Positions 9,615-19,222 are shown, counted from the stretch's first letter. The stretch: 60,609 bases of DNA from B1 sp034439755 (GCA_034439755.1 JAWXAZ010000064.1:1-60609); one strand, 5' to 3'. Notes: a model not told the origin generated them from the letters alone. A program made the numbers and translations.

Positions 9615-10850
9615 ATGCACAGTGCAGGATTAATCGACTCGTTTAGCGAGTTTAAAGAGTTTAAAAACATAGACCGCGCAACCATGCAGCGCGTATTGGA
9701 AGACGTGTTTCGTGGTATGTTACGCAAACGATTTAACAGCGATGAAAACTTCGACGTAATTATTAACGACAAGAGTGGTGACCTAGAAATTTGGCAAAAT
9801 CGTGCCATCGTTCACGACGGGGAAGTAGAAGATGAAAATACCCAAATAGCCCACAAAGACGCCATCAAAATTGAACCAGATTTTGAAATTGGAGAAGATG
9901 TTACCCAAGAAGTGGGTTTGCAAATATTTGGCAGAAGAGCCGTTTTATCCGCTCGCCAAACACTCTTATCTAAAGTTCTTGAATTAGAAAAAGACGAGTT
10001 TTACAAAAAATATAAAGACCGCGTTGGAGAGGTTATTGCCGGTGAGGTTTATCAAATTTGGAAAAAAGAAATCATGATTTTGGACGATGAAGGCAACGAG
10101 CTTTTATTACCTAAAACAGAAATGATACCTGCCGATTTCTATAAAAAAGGCGATGCCATCCGCGCTGTAGTTGCCAAAGTTGAAATGCACAATGGTAACC
10201 CAAGAATTATCCTGAGTAGAACAGCTCCAGCTTTCCTTGAGCGTTTGTTTGAACAAGAAGTTCCTGAAATTATTGATGGCTTAATTAGTATCAAGAAAAT
10301 TGTTCGCGAGCCAGGTGAAAGAGCAAAAGTTGCCGTAGAAAGCTACGACGATAGAATTGATCCTGTTGGTGCTTGTGTGGGAATGAAAGGTTCACGTATC
10401 CATGGAATCGTTCGCGAATTACGCAACGAAAACATAGACGTAATTAATTATACCAGCAACCCAAGTCTATTGGTTCAGCGCTCTCTAAGCCCTGCTAAAG
10501 TTACCTCCATTAAAATTGATGAGGCCAAAAAACGTGTGGCAGTCTGGTTAAAACCAGACCAAGTATCTTTGGCAATTGGAAAAGGTGGACATAACATTAA
10601 ATTAGCGGGTAAATTAGCGGGTTATGAAATAGATGTTTATCGCGAAGCCGAAAGTGAAGAAGAGGATATTGACCTTGACGAATTTAGCGATGAAATAGAT
10701 AGCTGGATCATAGACGAATTGAAAGGAATTGGTTTGGATACTGCTAAGAGCGTTTTGGCCGTTGCCAACGAAGAACTCGTTCGTAGAACAGAGCTAGAAG
10801 AGGAAACTGTGCAAGAAGTTCGCAGGATCCTAGAAGCAGAATTTGAATAG
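9615..10850 (+). CDS. nusA: Transcription termination/antitermination factor NusA
   Basis: A 411-residue RNA-polymerase-binding elongation factor. The N-terminal domain (~1-125, starting SAGLIDSFSEFKEFKNIDR) binds polymerase. It is followed by an S1 domain (~130-200, VGEVIAGEVYQ) and two KH domains (~225-345; DPVGACVGMKGSRI and VSLAIGKGGHNIKLA). After an acidic stretch (ESEEEDIDLDEF) comes one helix-hairpin-helix-like segment (IDELKGIGLDTAKSVL). In other bacteria NusA regulates its own operon through leader termination, so the hairpin at 9097-9122 is a plausible target. Confidence 0.95.
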   Translation: MHSAGLIDSFSEFKEFKNIDRATMQRVLEDVFRGMLRKRFNSDENFDVIINDKSGDLEIWQNRAIVHDGEVEDENTQIAHKDAIKIEPDFEIGEDVTQEVGLQIFGRRAVLSARQTLLSKVLELEKDEFYKKYKDRVGEVIAGEVYQIWKKEIMILDDEGNELLLPKTEMIPADFYKKGDAIRAVVAKVEMHNGNPRIILSRTAPAFLERLFEQEVPEIIDGLISIKKIVREPGERAKVAVESYDDRIDPVGACVGMKGSRIHGIVRELRNENIDVINYTSNPSLLVQRSLSPAKVTSIKIDEAKKRVAVWLKPDQVSLAIGKGGHNIKLAGKLAGYEIDVYREAESEEEDIDLDEFSDEIDSWIIDELKGIGLDTAKSVLAVANEELVRRTELEEETVQEVRRILEAEFE

Positions 10851-10929
10851 CCTGCTTTTTGGGCTTTCATGTTGAATATCCATGAATAAAAACGATATTC
10901 GCAGTAATTTTAGGAAGAAAAAGCGCAGA

Positions 10930-13900
10930 ATGAGCGAAACAACAGGTACAAAAAGAATTAATGCCGTTATGAAGGAACTCAATGTGGGTATGACCACATT
11001 GGTAGAAGTATTGGCTAAAAAAGGACATGTCATTGAGGCCAAGCCTACTACAAAACTTACAGAGGGTCAGTACACCATTCTGTTGTCAGAATTTTCTTCT
11101 GAGAAAAAAGTAAAAGACGAGGCAAATAAACTAGGTCGAGATAGGGCCAAGCCTAAAGATACTGTCCACGAATTACCAAAGCCAAAGGCGGTGGTAATTG
11201 AAGAGGACGAAGAAGAGGAAGGTGTCCTCATTAAATCTGGTTTGGTAAATACAAACATGCCAGCTAAAAAAGTGGCTGAACCAATTGTAGTTGAGAAGCC
11301 AATGCCAGAGCCTATTGCGCCACCAGTTGTTGAGCTTAAAAAAGAACCAGTAACGGAGGAGCCAAAAGTTAAATCAATTGAAACGCCAATTGAAACTCCA
11401 GCCGCTGTGGTACCAGAAGTTGTGGTGCCAGCCGTTGTTGAGTCGCCTGCCGCCGAAGTAAAAGAAGAGCATACAGGTGGACTAAAGGTAATGGGCAAAT
11501 TTGACCTCGATTCTCTTAAGAAACCTAAAGGTAAAACTAAGAAAACTGAAGCGCCAGCGCCAAAAGCAGTAGTGAAAGAGGCAAGTAAAAAACCTGCCGA
11601 AGTAATTATTCATGAACCTAAGGCCAAACCAAAAATAGAACCTGCAAAAAACCCAATTGAATCAGTTGCTCCAGCAACTCCGGTAGCTCCTGAAACAACT
11701 AAATTAGAAGCAGCTCCTGTTGAACCTATCAAGCCAACAGCACCAGATCAACCAGAAGAAGCAACCGTTTCTGAAGTTAAATACGAAAAGTTAGAAGGCT
11801 TGAAAGTAATGGGCAAAATTGTCCTAAAACAAGACCCTCCAGCTAAAAAACAAAATCCAGTTGCTAGCAGCGACGATCCCAACGGAAAGCGCAAACGCAA
11901 ACGCAAACAAATTGGTGGTGATCAGCCCGGAACAAACCGCGTTGACCCTAATAAACCAGCCGATCCTAACAGACCTAGAACTCCTTACCTAGGAAACAAC
12001 AACCGGGGTCCAGGTAACAATAATAGAGGTCCAGGCAGTCCAGGACAGGGTAATAACCAAGCTGGTGGAAATCGCTTTGGAAATAATAGAGGTCCAGGCG
12101 GACCAGGTGCTCCAGGACACAACAGATTCGCTAAACCTGAAGAAAAAACAGAGATTAGCGATAAGGAAATACAAGATAAATTAAAAGCTACACTTGCCCG
12201 CCTAAATCCAGGTAGCAAGAATCCAAATATTGGTGCGGTTCGATCCAAATTACGTAAGCAAAAACGCGACTTCAAAGCCAATGAGCGTGAAGAAGCGATG
12301 ATGCAAGAGGAAATGGAAAAGAACAAATTGAAGGTAACAGAATTTGTAACTGCCAATGAATTGGCTTCAATGATGAACCTTCAAGTTACCCAAATTATCA
12401 GTGCTTGTATGAGCCTTGGTATGATGGTTTCCATTAACCAACGCCTCGATGCCGAAACCATCGCCATTGTTGCAGAAGAATTTGGCTTTGAAGTAGAATT
12501 TGTTTCGGCCGAAATGGTGGAAGCTGTAGAGGAAGAAATAGATGACCCAAGCACACTTGTTCACCGTGCCCCTATTGTTACTGTAATGGGTCACGTAGAT
12601 CATGGTAAAACCTCTTTACTCGATTATGTGCGTAGCGCAAACGTTGTAAAAGGTGAAGCCGGTGGTATTACTCAGCACATAGGTGCTTACGAAGTAAAAT
12701 TAGAAAATGGCAAGAAAATTACTTTCTTAGATACTCCCGGTCACGAGGCTTTTACTGCCATGCGTGCGCGTGGAGCTAAAATAACAGATATTGTAATTAT
12801 TGTAATTGCTGCAGATGATAGTGTAATGCCTCAAACAAAAGAGGCTATTAGTCACTCTCTTGCTGCTGGTGTTCCAATTATTTTTGCTATCAATAAAATT
12901 GACCGCGATGGCGCAAACCCAGATAGAATTCGTGAGCAACTTTCGGCTATGAATATCCTAGTGGAAGAGTGGGGAGGCAAGTACCAATGTCAAGAAATAT
13001 CAGCTAAAAAAGGTACGGGCATCGAAACTTTATTAGAAAAAGTTTTGCTTGAAGCCGAAATGCTCGACCTTAAAGCAAATCCAAACAAACGTGCTGTAGG
13101 TTCTATTATTGAGGCTACACTCGATAAAGGTAGAGGTATTGTAACCACCGTGATGGTTCAAAGTGGTACCATGAAAGTGGGTGATCCATTATTAGCAGGA
13201 ACAAACAATGGCCGTGTAAGGGCAATGTTCGATGAAAGAGGCAAGAAAATGATTACCGCCGGACCAAGTACACCTGTTGTAATCTTAGGTTTTGATGGTG
13301 CGCCGCAAGCGGGTGATCGCTTTATGGTTACCAAAAATGAGCAAGAGGCAAAAGAAATTGCCAATAAACGTCAACAATTGCAACGTGAGCAAGGTATTCG
13401 TACCAACAAACACATCACCCTCGACGAAATAGGTCGCCGTTTGGCAATAGGTAACTTTAAAGAGTTAAATGTAATTGTAAAAGGCGACGTGGATGGATCA
13501 GTGGAAGCTCTTGCAGATTCATTGATTAAACTATCTACACCAGAAGTTCAATTAAGCGTGATTTATAAAGCTGTAGGACAAATTTCTGAAAGTGATGTAA
13601 TGTTAGCTTCTGCTTCCGATGCCATCATCGTAGGATTCCAAGTTCGACCTAGTCCGCAAGCTAGAAAATTAGCCGAAAACGAATCTATTGACATCAGATT
13701 ATACTCAATTATTTATAATGCAATTGAGGAAATTAAATCGGCCATCGAAGGTATGTTGGCACCAACCATTGAAGAGAAAATCTTGGGTAACGCACAAATT
13801 CGCGAAGTATTCAAAATTACTAAAGTGGGAACCGTTGCAGGTTGTATGGTTACCGATGGTAAATTGGTTAGAAATGCCAAAATACGCTTAATTCGTGATG

Positions 13901-14073
13901 GTGTGGTGGTGTTCTCTGGCAACCTTTCTTCATTAAAACGATTCAAAGACGATGCCAAAGAAGTTGCTACCGGCTTCGATTGCGGACTTACAATCAATAA
14001 CTATAACGACCTAAGAGAAGGCGATTATGTAGAAGCTTACGAAGAAGTTGAAGTAAAAAGGACATTGAAATAA
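10930..14073 (+). CDS. infB: Translation initiation factor IF-2
   Basis: A 1047-residue GTPase that places initiator tRNA on the 30S subunit. I choose the ATG at 10930 (MSETTGTKRINAVMKELNVG) because family members begin with this small N domain and AGGAAG lies about 12 nt upstream; an in-frame ATG at 10882 adds 16 mostly basic residues. A long Pro/Ala/Glu/Lys linker (~60-330) holds two copies of the motif GLKVMGK, then a Gly/Asn/Arg/Pro-rich stretch (~356-398). The GTPase core has GHVDHGKT at 554, DTPGHEAFT, NKID and SAKKG, followed by domains II, III and the fMet-tRNA-binding C2 domain. Last gene of the operon. Confidence 0.95.
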   Translation: MSETTGTKRINAVMKELNVGMTTLVEVLAKKGHVIEAKPTTKLTEGQYTILLSEFSSEKKVKDEANKLGRDRAKPKDTVHELPKPKAVVIEEDEEEEGVLIKSGLVNTNMPAKKVAEPIVVEKPMPEPIAPPVVELKKEPVTEEPKVKSIETPIETPAAVVPEVVVPAVVESPAAEVKEEHTGGLKVMGKFDLDSLKKPKGKTKKTEAPAPKAVVKEASKKPAEVIIHEPKAKPKIEPAKNPIESVAPATPVAPETTKLEAAPVEPIKPTAPDQPEEATVSEVKYEKLEGLKVMGKIVLKQDPPAKKQNPVASSDDPNGKRKRKRKQIGGDQPGTNRVDPNKPADPNRPRTPYLGNNNRGPGNNNRGPGSPGQGNNQAGGNRFGNNRGPGGPGAPGHNRFAKPEEKTEISDKEIQDKLKATLARLNPGSKNPNIGAVRSKLRKQKRDFKANEREEAMMQEEMEKNKLKVTEFVTANELASMMNLQVTQIISACMSLGMMVSINQRLDAETIAIVAEEFGFEVEFVSAEMVEAVEEEIDDPSTLVHRAPIVTVMGHVDHGKTSLLDYVRSANVVKGEAGGITQHIGAYEVKLENGKKITFLDTPGHEAFTAMRARGAKITDIVIIVIAADDSVMPQTKEAISHSLAAGVPIIFAINKIDRDGANPDRIREQLSAMNILVEEWGGKYQCQEISAKKGTGIETLLEKVLLEAEMLDLKANPNKRAVGSIIEATLDKGRGIVTTVMVQSGTMKVGDPLLAGTNNGRVRAMFDERGKKMITAGPSTPVVILGFDGAPQAGDRFMVTKNEQEAKEIANKRQQLQREQGIRTNKHITLDEIGRRLAIGNFKELNVIVKGDVDGSVEALADSLIKLSTPEVQLSVIYKAVGQISESDVMLASASDAIIVGFQVRPSPQARKLAENESIDIRLYSIIYNAIEEIKSAIEGMLAPTIEEKILGNAQIREVFKITKVGTVAGCMVTDGKLVRNAKIRLIRDGVVVFSGNLSSLKRFKDDAKEVATGFDCGLTINNYNDLREGDYVEAYEEVEVKRTLK

Positions 14074-14093
14074 TACCATAGCATTTATTGCAT

Positions 14094-14131
14094 AAAAAAG
14101 CCCGATACAACAATTATATCGGGCTTTTTTT
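14094..14131. terminator. Bidirectional terminator between infB and maeB
   Basis: A6-GCCCGATA (14094-14107), 9-nt loop, TATCGGGC-T7 (14117-14131). A and T tracts on both sides let it serve both the plus-strand infB operon and the convergent minus-strand malic enzyme gene. Confidence 0.85.
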
Positions 14132-14145
14132 ATGACTCATTTTGC

Positions 14146-16404
14146 CTACTCCTTACTCTGAGCATCAACTACCGCAATAGTTACCATATTAACAATCTCT
14201 CTTACGCTGCTACCCAATTGTAAAATATGAGCAGATTTCTTTAATCCCAATAAAACCGGGCCAACAGCCTCTGCCGCACCCAATTCTTGCAACATCTTAT
14301 AAGCAATATTTCCAGATGAAAGCGATGGGAAAATAAACGTGTTTACATTCTCTCCAACCAATTCACTAAACGGAAAGTTTGCCTTCAAAAGCTTTTGGTT
14401 CAGAGCAACATTGGCTTGTATATCTCCATCCACAATCATAGAAGGAAACTCCTTCTTTAACCTATCCCTCACCTTTGCCATTTTAACGGCATCATCGCCT
14501 TTGGCTGAACCAAAATTACTATAACTCAACAGCGCAATTCTAGGGTCACGGTTAAATTTCTTTACTGCCTTATACGTTAGGTTGGTAATGTTCACCAATT
14601 GATTTTCATCGGGTGATTGATTAACGGTGCAATCGGCAAAAAACAAGGTCCCCTTCTTAGAAAGCATGATATACATGCCCGCCACAACTTCAGACCCATC
14701 TTCCTTTCCTAAAATCTGCAAAGCCGGACGAATAGTGGTAGGGTAATTTTTGGTTAATCCGCTAATCATGGCATCCGCCTCTCCCATTTCTACCATCATT
14801 GGGGCATAATAATGTCTATCTCTCATTAACTTTCTGGCCTCATGAACCGCCATGCCACTGCGCTGACGTTTGCGAAATAACACATCCGCAAATGCATTTC
14901 GCTTATGCTCATCTTCCATAGGGTCAATAATAGATATATCCTTTAAGTTCATTTTATTCTCAAGAATAATCTGCTCTATCTTTTCTCTTTTACCCAACAA
15001 AATAGGAATAGCAATACCCTCATCTCTCACAATTTGGGCAGCACGCAAAATTTTATAATTATCGGCCTCAGAAAACACCACCCGCTTAGGATTTTGCTTG
15101 GCTTTATCAGTTATTGCCCTAATAAAATTACTTTCCTTACCCAATCGGTCTAATAGTTGATTGTGGTAAACTTCCCAATCTAAAATAGGTTGTTTTGCAA
15201 CACCACATTCCATAGCCGCCTTTGCAACCGCTGGCGATACCGTGGTTATTAACCTTGGGTCAATTGGTTTAGGAATGATATAATTTCTGCCAAAAGATAC
15301 ATTGCTTTCATTATACGCAAGATTCACTATTTCGGGAACAGGCTCCTTGGTTAATTGTGCCAAAGCATAAACCGCAGCCAACTTCATTTCTTCTGTAATT
15401 CTAGTAGCGCGTACATCCAATGCACCCCTAAAAATATAAGGAAACCCTAATACATTATTTACCTGATTTGGATAATCACTTCGCCCAGTTGCCATAATAA
15501 TATCTGGCCTAGAAGCAATGGCTAATTCGTACGTAATTTCTGGATTAGGATTAGCTAATGCAAATACAATACAATCTCTATTCATGCTGCGTAGCATGTC
15601 TTGCGTTACTACATCGGCCTTAGATAAACCCACAAACACATCTGCATCAATCATGGCATCACTTAAGTTATGCAAATCTCTATCTGTAGCATAAGGCTTC
15701 TTAATCTTATCCAAATTTGGATTGTCAGTCCTAATTACGCCCTTGCTATCACACATAATCAGATTTTCCTTTTTAACACCAAGGGCAATCATAATTCTTG
15801 CGCAAGAAATAGCCGCTGCACCAGCACCATTATATACCACCTGAATGTCCTCTATCTTTTTTTCAACAACCTCCAATGCATTCAACAATGCTGCGCCCGT
15901 AATAATTGCCGTTCCATGCTGGTCGTCATGCATAATAGGAATATTAAGCTCCTCCTTTAAACGCTGCTCTATTTCAAAACATTCTGGCGCCTTTATATCC
16001 TCTAAATTGATGCCCCCAAAAGTGCATGCTATATTCTTAACAGTACGTATAAATTCTTCTGTATCCTTGGTGTTAATCTCAATATCAAAAACATCAATAT
16101 CGGCAAAAATCTTAAACAAAACACCCTTACCTTCCATCACAGGTTTTGAGGCTTCCGGACCAATATCACCAAGGCCTAATACTGCCGTGCCATTGCTTAT
16201 AACAGCAACCAAATTACCTTTCGAAGTATATTTATAAACGTCTTCTGGATTGGCTGCAATCTCTAAACAAGGCTCCGCAACTCCAGGCGAATAAGCTAAA
16301 CTTAAGTCTCTTTGCGAATTGGTAGGCTTCGTTGGAACAACAGAAATTTTCCCAGGTCTACCCTTACTGTGGTATTTTAATGCGTCTTCTTTCAATGAGT
16401 TCAT
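14146..16404 (-). CDS. maeB: Malic enzyme fused to phosphotransacetylase-like domain
   Basis: A 752-residue cytosolic enzyme that decarboxylates malate to pyruvate, normally with NADP. Start at MNSLKEDALKYH (16404); an in-frame ATG five codons earlier is less family-like. The malic domain (~1-400) shows the Lys/Asp region SLAYSPGVAEPC, GDIGPEASKPVMEGK, MHDDQHGTAI and an NAD(P)-binding VVYNGAGAAAISCARI. The C-terminal ~330 residues resemble phosphate acetyltransferase (RVVFSEADNYKILRAAQ...) but in this family act as a regulatory domain, often sensing acetyl-CoA. It is a single-gene unit that shares the terminator with infB. Confidence 0.94.
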   Translation of the reverse strand: MNSLKEDALKYHSKGRPGKISVVPTKPTNSQRDLSLAYSPGVAEPCLEIAANPEDVYKYTSKGNLVAVISNGTAVLGLGDIGPEASKPVMEGKGVLFKIFADIDVFDIEINTKDTEEFIRTVKNIACTFGGINLEDIKAPECFEIEQRLKEELNIPIMHDDQHGTAIITGAALLNALEVVEKKIEDIQVVYNGAGAAAISCARIMIALGVKKENLIMCDSKGVIRTDNPNLDKIKKPYATDRDLHNLSDAMIDADVFVGLSKADVVTQDMLRSMNRDCIVFALANPNPEITYELAIASRPDIIMATGRSDYPNQVNNVLGFPYIFRGALDVRATRITEEMKLAAVYALAQLTKEPVPEIVNLAYNESNVSFGRNYIIPKPIDPRLITTVSPAVAKAAMECGVAKQPILDWEVYHNQLLDRLGKESNFIRAITDKAKQNPKRVVFSEADNYKILRAAQIVRDEGIAIPILLGKREKIEQIILENKMNLKDISIIDPMEDEHKRNAFADVLFRKRQRSGMAVHEARKLMRDRHYYAPMMVEMGEADAMISGLTKNYPTTIRPALQILGKEDGSEVVAGMYIMLSKKGTLFFADCTVNQSPDENQLVNITNLTYKAVKKFNRDPRIALLSYSNFGSAKGDDAVKMAKVRDRLKKEFPSMIVDGDIQANVALNQKLLKANFPFSELVGENVNTFIFPSLSSGNIAYKMLQELGAAEAVGPVLLGLKKSAHILQLGSSVREIVNMVTIAVVDAQSKE

Positions 16405-16513
16405 AACACAAATATACACTATACAATTTGCTTAAAAATCCATTTTAAAGCGCTGTATTGGAGCCTATGTATATCAGCACTTTAATAGCTATGATTTTAG
16501 TCACCTATATTTC

Positions 16514-16563
16514 GGTCTGAACCAAGGAATACCTAACCATTTATTTAGTATTTGGTTCAAACC
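16514..16563. repeat. Pair of GGTTCRRACC palindromes upstream of maeB
   Basis: GGTCTGAACC at 16514-16523 and GGTTCAAACC at 16554-16563, the latter inside a 16-bp inverted repeat with TTT and AAA flanks. Both lie in the 225-nt gap between maeB and the pseudogene. They belong to a motif family found throughout the window. An operator role or a dispersed repeat are both possible. Confidence 0.55.
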
Positions 16564-16629
16564 AAATAGTATTTGGTAATACATTGGCCAAATGAATAAT
16601 TATATTTGATAATACTAAACCAAAAAATT

Positions 16630-17070
16630 ATGGCAACTATAAACTCAGGAGAACCCTACAAAATCTATTTCGAAGAAAGCGGTAGCAAATACTACCTCAC
16701 ATCAGATGCAACTGGAAGCGCTGCAAAATCAGAATTGCGAATAGGCACTGGACCAACAGACCCCACGCAGGCCTAAACATTAAACAACAATCAATGGCTA
16801 TCGGGTTCTGGTGTGTACATATCTGGATTACCTATTATCTCAGACAACCTAGTTTTGTGCAACTGCGATGAGCCTCAAACAACTTCTTGGTTAATGGATG
16901 GCGATACCGTAAACACCGCCACACGCCTGGAAAAGAATAGTAAACCCGGCAAAATAAATATCAGTGGCGCAACTTACGAGTTGGTTCAAACCGAATTTAA
17001 ATGCGACCATAGGGGCAAGATTCAAGCAAAAAACAAGAGCGAAATAGACATGTATTTTGTAAATGGATAA
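16630..17070 (+). pseudogene. Stop-interrupted chimera: lectin-like segment plus C-terminal half of a class III cyclase
   Basis: A single reading frame opens at the ATG at 16630, runs 48 codons, meets TAA at 16774, and continues in the same frame to a natural stop at 17070. The first ~95 codons (YKIYFEESGSKYYLTSD..., GTGPTDPTQ, GVYISGLP) look like a small beta-rich, possibly beta-trefoil, domain; this is a weak call. From about codon 96 the reading switches abruptly to the C-terminal half of an adenylate/guanylate cyclase domain (DGDTVNTATRLE, PGKINISGATYEL, DMYFV). The N-terminal cyclase half with its metal-binding Asp residues is missing, so no activity is expected. It ends 2 nt before the convergent LOG gene. 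A GGTTCAAACC palindrome lies inside it (16983). Confidence 0.7.
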
Positions 17071-17072
17071 AA

Positions 17073-17789
17073 TTAAAAATTAGGCCTAATGCTCATATCC
17101 GCATAATAGTCTAAAATGTAATTAACAGCGTCATCGGCTGTATCTACCAACTTAAAAAGAAACATGTCGTCTGGATTCACATTTTTTTCTTTTTCGCACA
17201 TTACTTGCTTAATCCAATCAATTAATCCGCCCCAAAACTCGCTACCAACAAGCACTACGGGAAATTGTGCTACTTTATGAGTTTGAATTAAAGTAAGCGA
17301 TTCAAATAACTCATCCAGCGTTCCAAATCCGCCCGGCATAGCAATAAACCCTTGCGCGTATTTCACAAACATGACCTTGCGCACAAAGAAATAATCAAAA
17401 TTGATGTTCTTATCCCTATCCACATATCGGTTAAAAAACTGCTCAAAAGGAAGTTCAATTCCTAAACCTACAGATTTTCCGCCTGCCTCAAAGGCTCCTT
17501 TGTTACCAGCTTCCATAATACCTGGTCCACCGCCGGTAATCACGCCAAACCCAGCGTTAACGAGCTTCTTGGCAATTTCCTCGGCAAGTAAATAATAGGG
17601 GTTATCGGCTTTGGTTCGAGCCGAACCAAAAATGCTTACACATGGACCAATTTTACTCATTTTCTCAAAGCCTTCAACAAATTCGGCCATTATTTTAAAA
17701 GTGGCCCAACTATCACTTACTTTAATTTCTGGCCAATCCTTTTTCTGAAAAGCCTTCTTAATTCTTTCTTCTTCTATTGGATCTGTCAT
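17073..17789 (-). CDS. LOG-family nucleoside 5'-monophosphate phosphoribohydrolase (TIGR00730)
   Basis: A 238-residue Rossmann-fold protein related to lysine decarboxylase-like LOG enzymes, which release the base from cytokinin ribotides or from purine/pyrimidine nucleotides. The diagnostic motifs are GGGPGIMEAGNKGA (from residue 86) and PGGFGTLDE (152-160), with the intervening RK pair (137-138). There is no signal peptide. It is the last gene of a minus-strand run TPR - ComA-like - YqeY - LOG. Many bacterial members are simply nucleotide hydrolases; no plant-hormone role should be assumed. Confidence 0.88.
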   Translation of the reverse strand: MTDPIEEERIKKAFQKKDWPEIKVSDSWATFKIMAEFVEGFEKMSKIGPCVSIFGSARTKADNPYYLLAEEIAKKLVNAGFGVITGGGPGIMEAGNKGAFEAGGKSVGLGIELPFEQFFNRYVDRDKNINFDYFFVRKVMFVKYAQGFIAMPGGFGTLDELFESLTLIQTHKVAQFPVVLVGSEFWGGLIDWIKQVMCEKEKNVNPDDMFLFKLVDTADDAVNYILDYYADMSIRPNF

Positions 17790-17863
17790 ATCGTTTTTAC
17801 ACTAAAAAGCAACAAAGAAACCTCACGTAACTCTGCTGCTTTTTCATTTAATTTTTTTAAATA

Positions 17864-18313
17864 TTATCCCAAAAGTTGCTTCAATACTGAAGAAATAACT
17901 TTGCCATCTGCCTTACCTGCTAATGCTTTCATGGCCAACGGCATTACTTTGCCAAAATCTGCCGTACTGCTTGCTCCAGCGGCTTTAACCACTTCTTGCA
18001 AAGTTAATTTAACTTCCTCTTCACTCATTTGCTTAGGCAAATATTCTTCTATCACAGCCAATTCATCTTGCTCCACTTTGGCCAAATCTTCCCTTTTATT
18101 TTGCATGTAGATATCCAAAGATTCCTTGCGCTGCTTGGCCAATTTTTGAAATATTTTTAAGGCCCCTTCATCAGAAACAACCCCATTGGCTCCAGGCTCA
18201 CTTGCTGCCAATAACAAAGCCGATTTTAAGCTGCGCAAGGCGCGTAACTTAACTTCCTCCTTTGCCTTCATGGCCGAAATTACATCGGCATTAATCTGTT
18301 CTTGTAATGTCAT
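17864..18313 (-). CDS. GatB/YqeY domain protein
   Basis: A 149-residue all-helical protein matching the YqeY family, which resembles the tail domain of the GatB amidotransferase subunit. The hallmarks are the N-terminal LRSLKSAL segment, the KQRKESLDIY repeat and LAVIEEYLPKQMSEEE, ending DGKVISSVLKQLL. Its function is not established; a link with tRNA or amidation is inferred only from homology. It lies 75 nt upstream of the LOG gene and 38 nt downstream of the ComA-like gene, so probably in the same transcript. Confidence 0.9.
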   Translation of the reverse strand: MTLQEQINADVISAMKAKEEVKLRALRSLKSALLLAASEPGANGVVSDEGALKIFQKLAKQRKESLDIYMQNKREDLAKVEQDELAVIEEYLPKQMSEEEVKLTLQEVVKAAGASSTADFGKVMPLAMKALAGKADGKVISSVLKQLLG

Positions 18314-18350
18314 TCTTTAAAATCAATTTAAAATTTAATGCCCAATAAAA

Positions 18351-19142
18351 TTACTTCTTTTTAGGCAAATATTTAGCACCTTTTCCTAAGAAAAAAGTAA
18401 AAGTATCGCTTCTCAATCCCAAACGCAATGTCTCTAAAGGAATGATGTCGTTTGGCGCAATATTTCCTAAATTTACATTGGCACCAACCAACTTAATAAA
18501 ATAGGTTTGCTGCGCCTTTTGCGGTGCTTCCCAGATAATTTTTTCTTCAGGTATTTTGGTTAATATTTCCTGAACCAATCCCTCGCGCACCTCACCACTG
18601 CTGCGATAAACACCCACATTTCCTGCCTCACGCGCCTCCGCAATTACCTTCCAAGCACCAGCTTCCAATTCGGTTTGCATTAACTCAATCCACTGATAAG
18701 GCGGAATAATCTTCTCAACATCCTTGCTGCCCACTTCACTTAATACAGTTACATGCTTGCTCAACTTAGAAATAAATTCAAGCTTAACATCATGTGGCAA
18801 CTCAATAGACCCATCAGATACTTCAGCATGCTTCATCCCAACCTTGTCTAATAACTTAATATAATCCTCAAACTGATTTCTTACTACATAAGCCTCAAAC
18901 AAAGTACCACCAAAATAAACGATGATGCCATTGTTCTGATAAAACTTAATTTTCTCATCCAAATTAGGGGTAACATAAGAGGTACCAAAACCCAATTTTA
19001 CAATGTCAATATATTCTCCACTTACCGAAATCATGTCTTCAGCTTCTCTTAAGCTTAAGCCCTTATCCATTACCATCACTAAACCATTGTTTCTTGGTTT
19101 TGATGGCCTTTCTGGAATTTGTTTTAATTTAAAATTTTTCAT
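18351..19142 (-). CDS. comA: Phosphosulfolactate synthase (ComA family)
   Basis: A 263-residue TIM-barrel protein. ComA adds sulfite to phosphoenolpyruvate to give phosphosulfolactate, first step of coenzyme M synthesis in methanogens. Family features seen here are the early KPRNNG...VMDKGL, the KLGFGTSYV and YFGGTLFE segments, HAEVSDGSIEL, LSEVGSKD and a C-terminal WEAPQKAQQ...ANVNLGNI. Full-length and intact. Bacteroidota do not make coenzyme M; sulfonate precursors for sulfonolipids or other sulfonates are a reasonable but unproven use. The next sulfonate genes (comB, comC) are not in the window. Confidence 0.88.
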   Translation of the reverse strand: MKNFKLKQIPERPSKPRNNGLVMVMDKGLSLREAEDMISVSGEYIDIVKLGFGTSYVTPNLDEKIKFYQNNGIIVYFGGTLFEAYVVRNQFEDYIKLLDKVGMKHAEVSDGSIELPHDVKLEFISKLSKHVTVLSEVGSKDVEKIIPPYQWIELMQTELEAGAWKVIAEAREAGNVGVYRSSGEVREGLVQEILTKIPEEKIIWEAPQKAQQTYFIKLVGANVNLGNIAPNDIIPLETLRLGLRSDTFTFFLGKGAKYLPKKK

Positions 19143-19222
19143 GAATTAAAGCACTTAAAATGCTGCCCAATCAATACGAGCAGTTGGGCAAAGGTATTCT
19201 TTCGCAAATAAAATTGGAAAAA

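Noticed and set aside
11067..12356. Antisense ORFs opposite the IF-2 linker
   Set aside because: They are complements of the Pro/Glu/Lys/Gly repeats and read as low-complexity Ser/Pro strings.
16630..17070. Selenocysteine-like or programmed readthrough of the cyclase chimera
   Set aside because: The stop is TAA, with no recoding signal visible, and the cyclase half lacks its metal-binding part; decay is simpler.
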